Positions 28,711-37,561 are shown, counted from the stretch's first letter. The stretch is DNA of 64,000 nt from Oscillospiraceae bacterium (GCA_902778665.1 CACYYN010000008.1:1-64000); one strand, 5' to 3'. The notes: generated from the letters alone by a model not told the origin. Made by a program: numbers and translations.

Positions 28711-28768
28711 AAAAACCGACAGAGCCTGCAGGATCTTTTACACAGATCAGCGGGCTCTGCCGGTTTTT
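28711..28768. terminator. Bidirectional terminator between trmO and the LysM gene
   Basis: AAAAACCG, AGAGCC and GATC arms pair with GATC, GGCTCT and CGGTTTTT. A run of A on the left and of T on the right lets it serve both converging transcripts. Confidence 0.85.
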
Positions 28769-28782
28769 AGACACAGATAATT

Positions 28783-29880
28783 CTATTTAACGGAAATCGT
28801 TACAGAAGGTGACGGTGATGGCACGGGTACTGCCGCTGTGGCACACGGGGCAATAAGCAAAAGCTGTGAACCGGCCGAAAGAATTGAGAGAGGAATGTTT
28901 GGATTCAGACCACGCAGCATGGCCGAGACTTGCTCATAACGGACGCCATATGCACTGCAGAGGCTGTCAATGGTTTCCCCGGAAGTGACTGTGTGGGAAT
29001 AAACCGCATAAACGGCATTTGTATCACTTCTGGATGGAAGCAAAAGTGTAATCCCGGCATCCAGGTTGTCGAGATCAGCTGTGTTGTTGATTGCCTTCAG
29101 CATCCCGGCGACTTCCGCAGAATAGCGGATTCCGAGCCGTGAACAAATTGCCTGAATAGTCTCTCCGGTGCTGACAGTATAGGGTGTCAGGTAATATTCA
29201 AGAGGATCGTTTATGACCGGTTGAAAAATCGGCGAGGGCGTGGTAAAGGCAAAAGCAGAATCAGCTATCTGGTTTGGAAACGGTGTTGCAGCCGCAGCTA
29301 CAGCCGGGCTTGGGTTTGGGGTGACGGCGACAGTTTGCGAAGCAATTAAGGCGGTAATTGCTGCTGCGGCAGCGTCACTGGAGGGCAGCAAAAGCTCCTG
29401 CCCGACTGCAATTGTGCTGAGACGAAAGTCACCGGACCAGAGGTTCAGAATTTTTATGGCATCTTTGCAGGCATTGAACGTCAGCCCGTTTTTATCACAG
29501 ATGCCCATGAGTGTGTCACCTTTCTGAACTGTGACTCTGATGACATATGATTCCGGAATTTCTGTAGAAACGGTGGAGTGATATAAGGCTAGGATGGAAT
29601 CGGCAGCGGATTTTGACTTGGGGAGATAGAGCTTCTGACCGGGATGAACCGCACTGAGCTCTTCTTCACTGGAATACCCGTTGATGATGAGCACGGCTTC
29701 CTTCACGGCATAATAGTCAAGATGATTGCTGTCACAGATGTTGCTGACGGTATCCCCTGCTTTCACCATAACTTCTGTGATGTAGGGAGAGTAGTCCTTT
29801 TGGTCTGCCAAACAGGCAGGGAAAAGTGCCGCAAACAGCAGAAAGACAAGCAAAAACGTTCCGATTCGTTTCATAATCAT
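28783..29880 (-). CDS. Exported protein with four LysM domains
   Basis: 365 residues. Residues 1-25 form a signal peptide (FLLVFLLFAALFPACLA). Four LysM repeats follow, each with the GDT/GET start: VKAGDTVSNICD, VQKGDTLMGICD, VSTGETIQAICS and VTSGETIDSLCS, separated in the middle by an Ala/Pro-rich linker near 195-215. LysM binds peptidoglycan or chitin-like glycans; no enzymatic domain is present, so it probably coats or organises the wall. The start overlaps the stop of the upstream membrane protein gene (ATGA). Confidence 0.88.
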   Translation of the reverse strand: MIMKRIGTFLLVFLLFAALFPACLADQKDYSPYITEVMVKAGDTVSNICDSNHLDYYAVKEAVLIINGYSSEEELSAVHPGQKLYLPKSKSAADSILALYHSTVSTEIPESYVIRVTVQKGDTLMGICDKNGLTFNACKDAIKILNLWSGDFRLSTIAVGQELLLPSSDAAAAAITALIASQTVAVTPNPSPAVAAAATPFPNQIADSAFAFTTPSPIFQPVINDPLEYYLTPYTVSTGETIQAICSRLGIRYSAEVAGMLKAINNTADLDNLDAGITLLLPSRSDTNAVYAVYSHTVTSGETIDSLCSAYGVRYEQVSAMLRGLNPNIPLSILSAGSQLLLIAPCATAAVPVPSPSPSVTISVK

Positions 29881-30722
29881 ACCGGCTCGACGATTTCCGC
29901 TTCCTCATCGTCCTCTTCCGCTGCGGAGGAGACGTCTTTCGGAACGGAGGTGAGATTGGCAAGCATAATCCAGTTGTACATGGTCAGCATTAATGCGATG
30001 GCGAAGAACATAACCTGCTGCCCGAGAAGACGATTGTCTGCCAGACAGGTGATGCTCAGCATGGCTCCGAGCATGCAGAGAAACATGCTTTTCTTTCCGT
30101 CAGGCACGCCATAGGCGAAGCCGGCGATCCGGAAAAATGCCATCATATCTACAATAAGCGTGAGAATCTCAACGGCGTAATCCCAACCCACGGGGTTGAT
30201 GGAATTCTGTTTATATGATGTCAGCAGCCACACACAGAAAAAGAGAAGCGGGAGAAAAGAGAGCAGGGTGATGGTCCCGTTTTTGGATACGTGAGGTTTG
30301 TTGGCACAAACAAGCAGGAGCGGGAAAGACAAACCTGTAAGTACACCGAAACCGGAGAGCACACGCAGAAAGTCTGCATTCATGTCAACTTCACAGGTGA
30401 AGAAGAGCAGCACGCTGCCTGCAATCATGACGAGCCCGATCAGCCAGCGGAACGCCGCATAGAGCTTGCCCGGATTGCGCAGAGCGGCAAAAAAATCTCC
30501 CGGAAGGGAAAGACCGGCTTTTTCATTTCTGCGTACAAAATACCAGAAAATGCCTGCGGCAACAGCAATGAGAAGAATAATGAAGAAATTCCATACGCTC
30601 CTGTCAGGAAGGCCTTCTGCGTTATATGCAAGCTGGAGCTGCATCCAACGGAAAAATACACCGAATGCCCCCGCACCGAGGACATAACAGCTGACCTCTA
30701 ACGATTTACTGTCTTTTAACAT
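29877..30722 (-). CDS. Hypothetical multi-pass membrane protein
   Basis: 281 residues with about seven hydrophobic helices and an acidic tail (EEDDEEAEIVEP). I do not recognise a family. ATG 30722 has AAGGAGGAGA upstream; it overlaps the end of the DHFR gene by 17 bases and its own stop overlaps the LysM gene. It is therefore translated from the thyA-folA transcript but shows no link to folate chemistry; a role in the envelope with the LysM protein is more plausible (inference). Confidence 0.8.
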   Translation of the reverse strand: MLKDSKSLEVSCYVLGAGAFGVFFRWMQLQLAYNAEGLPDRSVWNFFIILLIAVAAGIFWYFVRRNEKAGLSLPGDFFAALRNPGKLYAAFRWLIGLVMIAGSVLLFFTCEVDMNADFLRVLSGFGVLTGLSFPLLLVCANKPHVSKNGTITLLSFLPLLFFCVWLLTSYKQNSINPVGWDYAVEILTLIVDMMAFFRIAGFAYGVPDGKKSMFLCMLGAMLSITCLADNRLLGQQVMFFAIALMLTMYNWIMLANLTSVPKDVSSAAEEDDEEAEIVEPV

Positions 30723-31236
30723 GATTGTCTCCTCCTTCGACGCTGCGTTCGTACAGGCAGAAACGATAGGGAATCCCGTTTTCTTCATAAAGCGGGCTTT
30801 CTTCTATGCACTGCCAGTCGGGAAGAGCATCCAGATCCGGAAAGAATCTGGAAGACTCCGGGCAGCATCCGATTTTCGTGATGTATGCTTTCTGAATGTA
30901 AGGGAAAAACTGATCAAAAATACTTGCACCGCCGAGCACAATGCATCTCTCGTGTCTGGCTGCGGCTGCAAGAGCTTCTTCCGTGCTGTGCACGACTTCC
31001 GCCTCGGGAATTTTCATGTCCTGCCGGGTCACCACAATGTTGTATCGCCCTTTTAAAGGACGACCGTGGGGGAAATCCTCCATCGTTTTTCGCCCCACAA
31101 TAACGGCTGCGCCTGCGGTGACAGAGCGAAAATGAGCACGATCAGCGGAGAGGACAACAGGCTGTGTTGCTCCGTCTCCAATGCCCCAGTCATCATAAAC
31201 GGCCACAATGGCCTCCAGAATAGCGAGACTCTTCAT
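30706..31236 (-). CDS. folA: Dihydrofolate reductase
   Basis: 176 residues. Active-site features: AIVAVYDDWGIGDG at the start (acidic residue in the ADRAHFRSVT helix), VIVGRKTMEDFPHGRPLKGR with the NADPH-binding motif, and VLGGASIFDQFFPYIQKAYIT. It regenerates tetrahydrofolate from the dihydrofolate produced by ThyA, encoded just upstream with a 4-base overlap. The pairing is classic. Confidence 0.95.
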   Translation of the reverse strand: MKSLAILEAIVAVYDDWGIGDGATQPVVLSADRAHFRSVTAGAAVIVGRKTMEDFPHGRPLKGRYNIVVTRQDMKIPEAEVVHSTEEALAAAARHERCIVLGGASIFDQFFPYIQKAYITKIGCCPESSRFFPDLDALPDWQCIEESPLYEENGIPYRFCLYERSVEGGDNHVKRQ

Positions 31237-32063
31237 ACGGCAACGGGGATCTTGCCCGTGAAATCGGCGTACTCGTAATTCTCCATGCGGAAGCTGTCCC
31301 GCGTAAAGGCATAAAAGTCATTCACGGTCGGATCAATCATAAACCGGGGAGCGGGCTTCGGCTCGTTGGCGAGGATCTCCTCCACCATGGGAATGTGGCG
31401 GTCATAAATGTGAGCATCGGCTATCACATGTATGAATTCTCCCGGTTCCAGACCGGAAACCTGTGCAAACATCATTGTCAGCACTGCATACTGCACGACA
31501 TTCCAGTTGTTGGCAGCCAGCATATCCTGCGAACGCTGGTTCAGAATCGCATTGAGTTTCTTCCCGCAAACATTGAAAGTCATGGAATAAGCGCAGGGAT
31601 AGAGAGCCATTTCGCTGAGATCTGCAAAATTATAGATGTTTGTCATGATTCGGCGGGAAGACGGATTGTTTTTCAGATCCCAGAGGACCTTGTCCACCTG
31701 ATCCATATCTCCTTCGGAATAGTGGTGTTTTACCCGAAGCTGATAGCCGTATGCTTTTCCAATGGAGCCGTTCTCATCTGCCCAGGCATCCCATACACGG
31801 GCACGAAGATCATGCACGTTATTGCTCTTTTCCTGCCAGATCCACAGAAGCTCGTCAATGGCGGACTTCCAGTACGTCCTGCGGATTGTGAGAATCGGAA
31901 ATTCATCCGAAAGATCGTAACGGTTGACGATACCGAAACGTTTTACTGTATGGGCAGGCGTACCGTCCTCCCAGCGGGGCCGGACGGGAAGATCCGTATC
32001 CCACGTGCCGTGATCCAGTATCTCCCGGCAATTTTGAATGAAAATTTCGTCTGCTCTGCTCAT
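31233..32063 (-). CDS. thyA: Thymidylate synthase ThyA
   Basis: 276 residues. Catalytic cysteine is in ALYPCAYSMTFNV (about residue 160), with RSQDMLAANNWNVVQYA and the late HIYDRH motif that binds dUMP. It makes dTMP from dUMP with methylene-tetrahydrofolate. ATG 32063 follows ATGGAGGATGGT. Head of the minus-strand thyA-folA-membrane protein-LysM unit. Confidence 0.97.
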   Translation of the reverse strand: MSRADEIFIQNCREILDHGTWDTDLPVRPRWEDGTPAHTVKRFGIVNRYDLSDEFPILTIRRTYWKSAIDELLWIWQEKSNNVHDLRARVWDAWADENGSIGKAYGYQLRVKHHYSEGDMDQVDKVLWDLKNNPSSRRIMTNIYNFADLSEMALYPCAYSMTFNVCGKKLNAILNQRSQDMLAANNWNVVQYAVLTMMFAQVSGLEPGEFIHVIADAHIYDRHIPMVEEILANEPKPAPRFMIDPTVNDFYAFTRDSFRMENYEYADFTGKIPVAV

Positions 32064-32161
32064 ACCATCCTCCATAAAAGCTTTTAAACTATATTTTACC
32101 ACGCCTCATTACGGATGGCAAGGAAATTCCGGCTCAGGTATCAATATGACGGATATCCGAA

Positions 32162-32194
32162 CAGCTTGACGAACCCAAGCTGGGTGATTATAAT
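32162..32194 (+). promoter_or_regulatory. Sortase promoter with overlapping inverted repeat
   Basis: TTGACG at 32166-32171 and TATAAT at 32189-32194, 17 bases apart. CAGCTTG and CAAGCTG (32162-32182) form a perfect 7-base-pair dyad that covers the -35 box, a possible operator. Confidence 0.65.
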
Positions 32195-32231
32195 AACAAT
32201 ACATAAACAATAATTACCGGGAGGGAGAGAA

Positions 32232-33446
32232 ATGAAAAAACTGTTTATCCTGCTGTTGGCTCTCTGCATGCTGCTTTCTGTGCCGTGTGCAGCCTGTGCC
32301 GAACGCACTGCAGCCCCGGCTGTGATCCTGCCGGAAGAAACAGAGCAGAAGACTGATTTAGAGGAAAGGCCGCCGATTGGGCTGCAGAAAACAGAAAACA
32401 ACTATAACCATCGCGTCCTGCTGGATGACGAGAATTGTCTGGTCGCCATCTCTGAGGCAGATCTAGATCCTGAAGAGGGCTGGACTATTACGGTAAAGTG
32501 CGAAAACAGAAGAGATGAAATGCTGACCTTCACCTGGGAAAACACAGCTGTTACTGCCGATGGGGAAGATGTGGTCTGGGCGGAAGAAATCTCCGTCAGC
32601 CCTGAAACCTGGCAGAAGCTCTCCTTTGCCGTGTCAGAAATATCGGAAGCGGAATCTATGCAGATCGGCTTTACAGTTTCGTGCCTGAAGGAGGAGGAAC
32701 CGGAAGCGGCAGCGAAAGACCGACCGGAAGAGAACACATCGCTTCCTGAGACTGAGCCTGATGAAAACATTCATCCGGACGCAGAAGAGACAGAGGCAGC
32801 AGAGCCGGAGATACTCGCAGAAGTACAGGCACTTATGAAAACAGCAAACGGACACCTCTATGTGCTTGATGATGCTGCATCGCCGATCATAGTGGATTTT
32901 GAGGCGTTGACGGCTCGCAACAGCGATATCTGCGGATGGCTCTATTGCCCGGATACTGTGATCAGCTATCCGGTGGTGCAGGCAGAGGACAATTCCTTCT
33001 ATCTGCACAAAGATATAGACCTGAATTACAGTTCTTACGGCACTCTCTTTACGGAGGCTATGTCCGCAAGAGATTTTGACAATGACAACAGCATCATATA
33101 CGGCCATCACATGAAAGACGGCGGAATGTTTGCGCTTCTTGTCAATTATGCGAAAAAAGACTTTTATGAGAAGCATCCGGTCTTTTATCTGAATACACCT
33201 GAGATGAATTACCGGGTAGAAGTGTTTGCAGCATTCCTGACGGATATGTATTCCGATGCCTATAACAATTCCTTCGATTCGGATGAAGAAATGCAGGCAT
33301 GGCTGGATGCAGCGAAAGAGCAGTCAGCTATTGAAACGGATGTGGAGGTCGTCCCCGGAGACAGAGTTCTCACCTTATCCACCTGCACCTATGAATATGA
33401 TACCGCCAGATATGTCGTAATGGGGAAGATGATCCCGATCAGATAA
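32232..33446 (+). CDS. Class B sortase with an N-terminal extension
   Basis: 404 residues. A signal peptide (1-23) is followed by about 190 residues of acidic, low-complexity and possibly beta-rich sequence without a recognised domain. The sortase B domain starts near 220: DICGWLYCPDTVISYPVVQ, IIYGHHMKDGGMFALL (catalytic His about 291), TLSTC with Cys385, and the arginine in DTARYV (393). Sortase B enzymes attach NPxTN-like proteins to the wall; no such substrate gene is next to it, so its targets are elsewhere. Confidence 0.92.
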   Translation: MKKLFILLLALCMLLSVPCAACAERTAAPAVILPEETEQKTDLEERPPIGLQKTENNYNHRVLLDDENCLVAISEADLDPEEGWTITVKCENRRDEMLTFTWENTAVTADGEDVVWAEEISVSPETWQKLSFAVSEISEAESMQIGFTVSCLKEEEPEAAAKDRPEENTSLPETEPDENIHPDAEETEAAEPEILAEVQALMKTANGHLYVLDDAASPIIVDFEALTARNSDICGWLYCPDTVISYPVVQAEDNSFYLHKDIDLNYSSYGTLFTEAMSARDFDNDNSIIYGHHMKDGGMFALLVNYAKKDFYEKHPVFYLNTPEMNYRVEVFAAFLTDMYSDAYNNSFDSDEEMQAWLDAAKEQSAIETDVEVVPGDRVLTLSTCTYEYDTARYVVMGKMIPIR

Positions 33447-33465
33447 CTGAATTGTAAGAGCGTAA

Positions 33466-33506
33466 ACAGCCTCCGGCAGATGTGTTTTGCATCCGCCGGA
33501 GGCTGT
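33466..33506. terminator. Long hairpin between convergent sortase and PPOX genes
   Basis: ACAGCCTCCGGC pairs with GCCGGAGGCTGT; inside, GATG pairs with CATC. It is placed as a terminator between converging genes but lacks a T tract on the plus side. Confidence 0.6.
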
Positions 33507-33548
33507 CGCTATGTCAGCTGTCCTGATCAGATTATTCGCTCCGGCAAG

Positions 33549-34025
33549 TTACGATTCATTTACCAGCTTGCCGGTGATATGCTCCGGCACCAGGGCAAAG
33601 CACAACACGCGGACCCCTGCATGCTCAATCTCGTCAGAGATATATTTTTCATCAGAGGTGAATTTATAGCTCAGCTTCCTGCTGATCTCCAGGGCACGGG
33701 CATGATCTTCAACAATTTCAATACGGCCGAAGACAATGACACTCCGGATACTCAGTGCCCATTCTCCTTCTTTCCGGTAACCCTGATCGAAGACGCAGAA
33801 AGAGGCTTTATCATGTCGCCTGATAGCATCAATCTTATGGCCGGAGGTGCCGCCGTGAAAATAGATTTTTCCGTCTTCCGGACAGTAGTAATGGTTAATC
33901 GGCATGCCGTAGGGATAGTCATCATCTCCGAGAACAGAGAGGACACCGCGTAACTCTTTTGTGAGAAGCTCAATACATTCTTCCTTAGGAAGCTGTTTTT
34001 TAATTCGCGCCATTTCTCGAAACAT
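33549..34025 (-). CDS. Pyridoxamine 5'-phosphate oxidase-like FMN-binding protein
   Basis: 158 residues, split-barrel fold. GVLSVLGDDDYPYGMPINHY, GKIYFHGGTSGHKIDAIRRH, KASFCVFDQ and SVIVFGRIEIVED are the blocks seen in the NimA-like/PPOX flavin-binding family. Such proteins reduce or bind flavin-linked substrates; in some anaerobes relatives give 5-nitroimidazole resistance. ATG 34025 follows AAAGGAG. It lies 37 bases downstream of a CAT-type acetyltransferase on the same strand. Confidence 0.88.
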   Translation of the reverse strand: MFREMARIKKQLPKEECIELLTKELRGVLSVLGDDDYPYGMPINHYYCPEDGKIYFHGGTSGHKIDAIRRHDKASFCVFDQGYRKEGEWALSIRSVIVFGRIEIVEDHARALEISRKLSYKFTSDEKYISDEIEHAGVRVLCFALVPEHITGKLVNES

Positions 34026-34062
34026 GGAAAAGCTCCTTTCTGACGGACGTTTGGTCCGATAC

Positions 34063-34704
34063 TTATATCTCAGCGATAAGCTCCTGAATTGTCTGCTCCA
34101 GATTATTGTAGAACTGGGCAAGATGTATGCCGTCAACCAGAGCGTGATGCGCAAGGAGTGTCACCGGCAGCAGCACTTTGCCGGAGCTGTCCTCCTCATA
34201 TTTTCCCCAGGTGATGCGGGGGTTTGATTCATCTCCGCCGGCTACAGGCTGCATCAGAGCAGAGTAGTGAAGCCAGGGAAGAGAGGAGATGAAAACCATG
34301 CTCTCCACATCCGCATCCTCCTCAATGTTCCCTTTCGCTCTGCATGCCTGTCTGGCTGCTTCTGCCTGTTGAAGATAATCCCGCAAAGGCATATGGTGAT
34401 GAAGTGTACAGTAGCAATAAGTGCCGTTTTTCAGCAGTTCGGTGTGGGAGGTGGGGCACTCACTGTATTCTATAATACCGCAGTCACGAATTCTCTGCCG
34501 AAGCTCCCGCACGCCGTCTGCGGCAAGTGCAGATGCATGCAGAAACATCAGGTAAAAAGAAAAACCGTGCTCTCTGCAAAAGGTGAGAAGCTCCCCTACA
34601 TCCACATTTACCGTGACGCCGACATAGGGATAGGGCAGGCTTCGGAAATAATCAAAATGACTGCGTCGTGCGTATTGATCCATGTCGATAAGCTGAGATG
34701 ACAT
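34063..34704 (-). CDS. CatA-like chloramphenicol O-acetyltransferase family protein
   Basis: 213 residues, the length of type A CATs. The catalytic motif appears as AHHALVDG with His187 and Asp191 in the usual spacing (family HHxxxDG), and FSFYLMFLHASALA and SMVFISSLPWLHYSAL match other CAT blocks. Many chromosomal members of this family do not confer chloramphenicol resistance, so the substrate is open. First gene of a two-gene unit with the PPOX protein; divergent from the ECF sigma gene. Confidence 0.88.
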   Translation of the reverse strand: MSSQLIDMDQYARRSHFDYFRSLPYPYVGVTVNVDVGELLTFCREHGFSFYLMFLHASALAADGVRELRQRIRDCGIIEYSECPTSHTELLKNGTYCYCTLHHHMPLRDYLQQAEAARQACRAKGNIEEDADVESMVFISSLPWLHYSALMQPVAGGDESNPRITWGKYEEDSSGKVLLPVTLLAHHALVDGIHLAQFYNNLEQTIQELIAEI

Positions 34705-34804
34705 TCTATGCCTCCTAATTCACTGCTGAAAGAATCTGCCGCATATTTTAGCACAATTCTCTCCCTGCAACAATAAGGGCACGCTGACAAATTTTCATGG
34801 CTTT

Positions 34805-34836
34805 TGAAACCTTTCGGGTATTTTGTGGTAATCTAT
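34805..34836 (+). promoter_or_regulatory. Possible autoregulated ECF promoter
   Basis: GAAACCTTTC followed about 17 bases later by GTAATCTA, about 50 bases before the sigma gene. The AAACC-type -35 is the kind ECF sigma factors use, so the gene may activate itself. Confidence 0.35.
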
Positions 34837-34887
34837 CAATGGAACGACAAAGAGCTCTGATTCGTTTCCCATGGAAAGGACCCTGTT

Positions 34888-35418
34888 ATGATTGAAGAAA
34901 AGAGACTGATTCGGAAGCTCCGGCAGCAAGATGAGCAGGCGCTTGAAACACTGATCCGAACATACACGCCCTATCTGAGCACTGTGATCTACCGGGCAGC
35001 CGGTAACGGATTAACACGTGAGGATACGGAAGAAATCATTTCGGATGCATTTGTATCTTTGTGGCAGAATGCCGAGAGGCTTGATCCGGAAAAAGGAACG
35101 ATTCGATCCTACCTGGCCGGAACTGTCAGGAACCTTGCATATAAACACCTGCGAGACCGGAAATCAGAGCTTTCTCTGGATGAACTGGGAACAGAGATAT
35201 CCGGAACGCTGGTGACAGCCACACCGGATGAAACTTTATGGCAGGCTGTGGCGGAGCTTGGAGAAGAGGATTGTGAGATCTTTATTCGCTTCTACCGATA
35301 CAGAGAAACCCTGAAGGATATTTCAAAAGCGATGAATATGAAGGTTCCTACGGTGAAAACGCGCCTTTCCAGAGGAAAAGCAAAACTGAAGAAAATACTG
35401 ACGGAGGAGGGACAGTGA
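34888..35418 (+). CDS. ECF-type RNA polymerase sigma factor
   Basis: 176 residues. Region 2 spans about 20-85 with TREDTEEIISDAFVSLWQNA; region 4 has RYRETLKDISKAMNMKVPTVKTRLSRGKAKLKK (given here only as the helix-turn-helix near 145-172). There is no region 3, as in ECF factors. It overlaps the next gene (TGATG), which encodes a membrane protein likely to be its anti-sigma or target. Confidence 0.92.
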   Translation: MIEEKRLIRKLRQQDEQALETLIRTYTPYLSTVIYRAAGNGLTREDTEEIISDAFVSLWQNAERLDPEKGTIRSYLAGTVRNLAYKHLRDRKSELSLDELGTEISGTLVTATPDETLWQAVAELGEEDCEIFIRFYRYRETLKDISKAMNMKVPTVKTRLSRGKAKLKKILTEEGQ

Positions 35419-36218
35419 TGAATCATGAAAGAGATCTCCTGCAGGAACTGACAGGCAGGACGGATCCGGATACAGTTCCATATGCTCCGGATCCTGAGAG
35501 AATTCTGCAGATGGTGCATCTGAAAACCGCCTCGGAAAAAGAAAGGACTGTTTCTATGTCAAAATCAAAAAGCTGGAAATCTGTTTTGCTCGCAGCCGTC
35601 CTGATCATGGCGATCGGTGTGTGCGCATATGCGGTAAACGGGAGGGCAGTAAGTGTGTTCGGTTCAGGCCCATCCCTGACTGATCCAACTTATCGGACAC
35701 TCCCGACAGAACAGCAGTGCCAAAAGGATGCCGGGTTTGTTCCGGTCTTGAAGGAAAAGTTTGCGAACGGCTATACTTTTATGCAAGGGTCACTGGTGTC
35801 CAATCAGTTTCTGGACGAGGAAAATCTGCCGGTGGAAGAATACAAATCATTCCACTTTCTGTATGGAAAGGACGGGGATACCGTATATTATGAAGAGGAG
35901 AAATATCAGACGGAAACATCAGAAAATTCTCCCCCGCAGGAAACCCGAGATATAGACGGTGTCACATTAAGCTATTACAGCGGCAGACATAAGTTTGTGC
36001 CGGAAGGATACGTTCCTACGGAGGAAGAACAGAAAGCTGTAGAAACAGGGGAGCTGTCCTTCGGCTATGGAGATGCAGATGTGGAAATTTCAGAGCGGGA
36101 AACACAGATACTGCTTTGGCAGGATGGCGCCATCCATTATTCCCTCTTTCAGATGAATGGAAAACTTTCCGCTGACGAACTGTTTGCCATGGCAGAGGAG
36201 CTGCTCACGGAAAATTAA
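35418..36218 (+). CDS. Membrane protein paired with the ECF sigma factor, DUF4367-like
   Basis: 266 residues. A cytosolic N-terminal region (1-50) is followed by one membrane helix (WKSVLLAAVLIMAIGVCAYA, about 54-73) and an extracytoplasmic domain. The C-terminal piece with ETQILLWQDGAIHYSLFQMN and LSADELFAMAEELL resembles DUF4367, found in anti-sigma-like proteins of Clostridia. Overlap with the sigma gene argues for an anti-sigma or sensor role. ATG 35418 follows GGAGGAGGGACA. Confidence 0.75.
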   Translation: MNHERDLLQELTGRTDPDTVPYAPDPERILQMVHLKTASEKERTVSMSKSKSWKSVLLAAVLIMAIGVCAYAVNGRAVSVFGSGPSLTDPTYRTLPTEQQCQKDAGFVPVLKEKFANGYTFMQGSLVSNQFLDEENLPVEEYKSFHFLYGKDGDTVYYEEEKYQTETSENSPPQETRDIDGVTLSYYSGRHKFVPEGYVPTEEEQKAVETGELSFGYGDADVEISERETQILLWQDGAIHYSLFQMNGKLSADELFAMAEELLTEN

Positions 36219-36241
36219 CATACTGAAAACCCAAAAAAGAT

Positions 36242-36273
36242 CGGTGCAGAGTGTTTTACTCTGCACCGGTTTT
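36242..36273. terminator. Terminator between the ECF unit and the CDF gene
   Basis: CGGTGCAGAGT and ACTCTGCACCG form a perfect 11-base-pair stem around GTTTT, with T residues on the right and A residues on the left, so it fits both converging transcripts. Confidence 0.85.
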
Positions 36274-36275
36274 CA

Positions 36276-37394
36276 TCAGTCTGATACATCAACATCCGGG
36301 GCAATATAGATATCGTAATCCGGATATGCTTCCCGAACTTCCTTATACAGGGTGTCCAGCCCATCTTTCGGATCAATTTCAAAGCTCATCACCACGTCAA
36401 AACGAAGGCTTTTCTTTTTAATATCCACATAAAATCCGTGGAACTGCAGTGCCCAGTCGTGAGAGAGAACCAGTTTTTGAATGGTATTGCGGATTTTTGC
36501 TGCCTCGTCATTTTTCGAGTTGTAGGAGTAGACGCCTACGCCGGTCAGAATAACGCCGGTTTCATTGAGAACCTTTGCCTGGACTCTTCGCGTCAGCTCA
36601 TCAACCTGCTCAACCGTCATCGTGTCCGGCAGTTCAAGGTGTACAGAGCCGATGTTCTTGTCCGGACCGTAATTGTTAAGGACCAGATCGTATGCGCCAC
36701 GAACCTCCGGCTCCGCATTCAGAATACGCTTGATGGCGATGGTCGTCTCCGCATCCGCTCGCTGCCCGAGAATATCGTCAAGTGTTTCTGTCATCATTTC
36801 AATGCCGGCTTTGATGATCACAACAGATATTGCTACACCGACATAGGCCTCGAGAGAAATGCCTGTGAGCATAAAAATCACAGCGGAAGCCAGGACCGAG
36901 GCGGACAGGATGGCGTCAAACATGGCATCTGACCCGGAAGCTACCAGCGCACCGGAATTTGCAGCCTTCCCCTGAGCTTTGACGAAGCTGCCGAGAATCA
37001 GCTTGACCACAACAGCCACTGCAATAATCACAAGAGAAACAACCGTATATTCCGCCTTCTCCGGGTGGATGATCTTTTTAACGGATTCAATAAAAGATGT
37101 AATACCGGCATACAACACGATTGCCGAAACAATCAGAGCACTGAGATATTCAATCCGTCCGTATCCCAACGGGTGCTTTTTATCCGGGAGCCTTCCTGCA
37201 AGCTTAGTACCGACTATTGTTATGACGGATGAGAGAGCATCAGAGAGGTTATTGACAGCGTCCAGGATTACAGCGATAGAGTTGGACAAAAGACCAACAG
37301 CTGCTTTAAACCCTGCAAGAAGCACATTGGTGAGAATACCGATGATACTGGTTCTGACAATAATGCAGTCTCTGTTCAGAGTTTCATTTTCCAT
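36276..37394 (-). CDS. Cation diffusion facilitator family metal transporter
   Basis: 372 residues. Six membrane helices, then a cytosolic domain of about 90 residues and a further C-terminal extension. The transport site reads NNLSD in helix 2 (ILDAVNNLSDALSS) and DAMFD in helix 5, giving NxxxD/DxxxD in place of the HxxxD pairs of zinc exporters. That points to manganese or another metal rather than zinc (inference). ATG 37394 has GGAGGAAAGAAAA upstream. It exports divalent metal by proton exchange. Confidence 0.92.
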   Translation of the reverse strand: MENETLNRDCIIVRTSIIGILTNVLLAGFKAAVGLLSNSIAVILDAVNNLSDALSSVITIVGTKLAGRLPDKKHPLGYGRIEYLSALIVSAIVLYAGITSFIESVKKIIHPEKAEYTVVSLVIIAVAVVVKLILGSFVKAQGKAANSGALVASGSDAMFDAILSASVLASAVIFMLTGISLEAYVGVAISVVIIKAGIEMMTETLDDILGQRADAETTIAIKRILNAEPEVRGAYDLVLNNYGPDKNIGSVHLELPDTMTVEQVDELTRRVQAKVLNETGVILTGVGVYSYNSKNDEAAKIRNTIQKLVLSHDWALQFHGFYVDIKKKSLRFDVVMSFEIDPKDGLDTLYKEVREAYPDYDIYIAPDVDVSD

Positions 37395-37521
37395 TTTTCT
37401 TTCCTCCAGCATTCCGGGAACTGATGCTTCCGGAGAATATTTTGCTATCATATCACTTCAGCACGCAAAATGCAAATCAAGAACAGAAGAACAGGCAGTC
37501 AGAAAAAAATAAAAAAAGGTG

Positions 37522-37550
37522 TTGACATTTCGGGGAAGATCTGCTAATAT
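37522..37550 (+). promoter_or_regulatory. Promoter of the tRNA pair
   Basis: TTGACA at 37522-37527 with TAATAT at 37545-37550 (17-base spacer); an overlapping TATAAT lies at 37548-37553 (20-base spacer). tRNA-Asp starts 9-12 bases further on. Confidence 0.7.
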
Positions 37551-37561
37551 AATCCCGCTGT

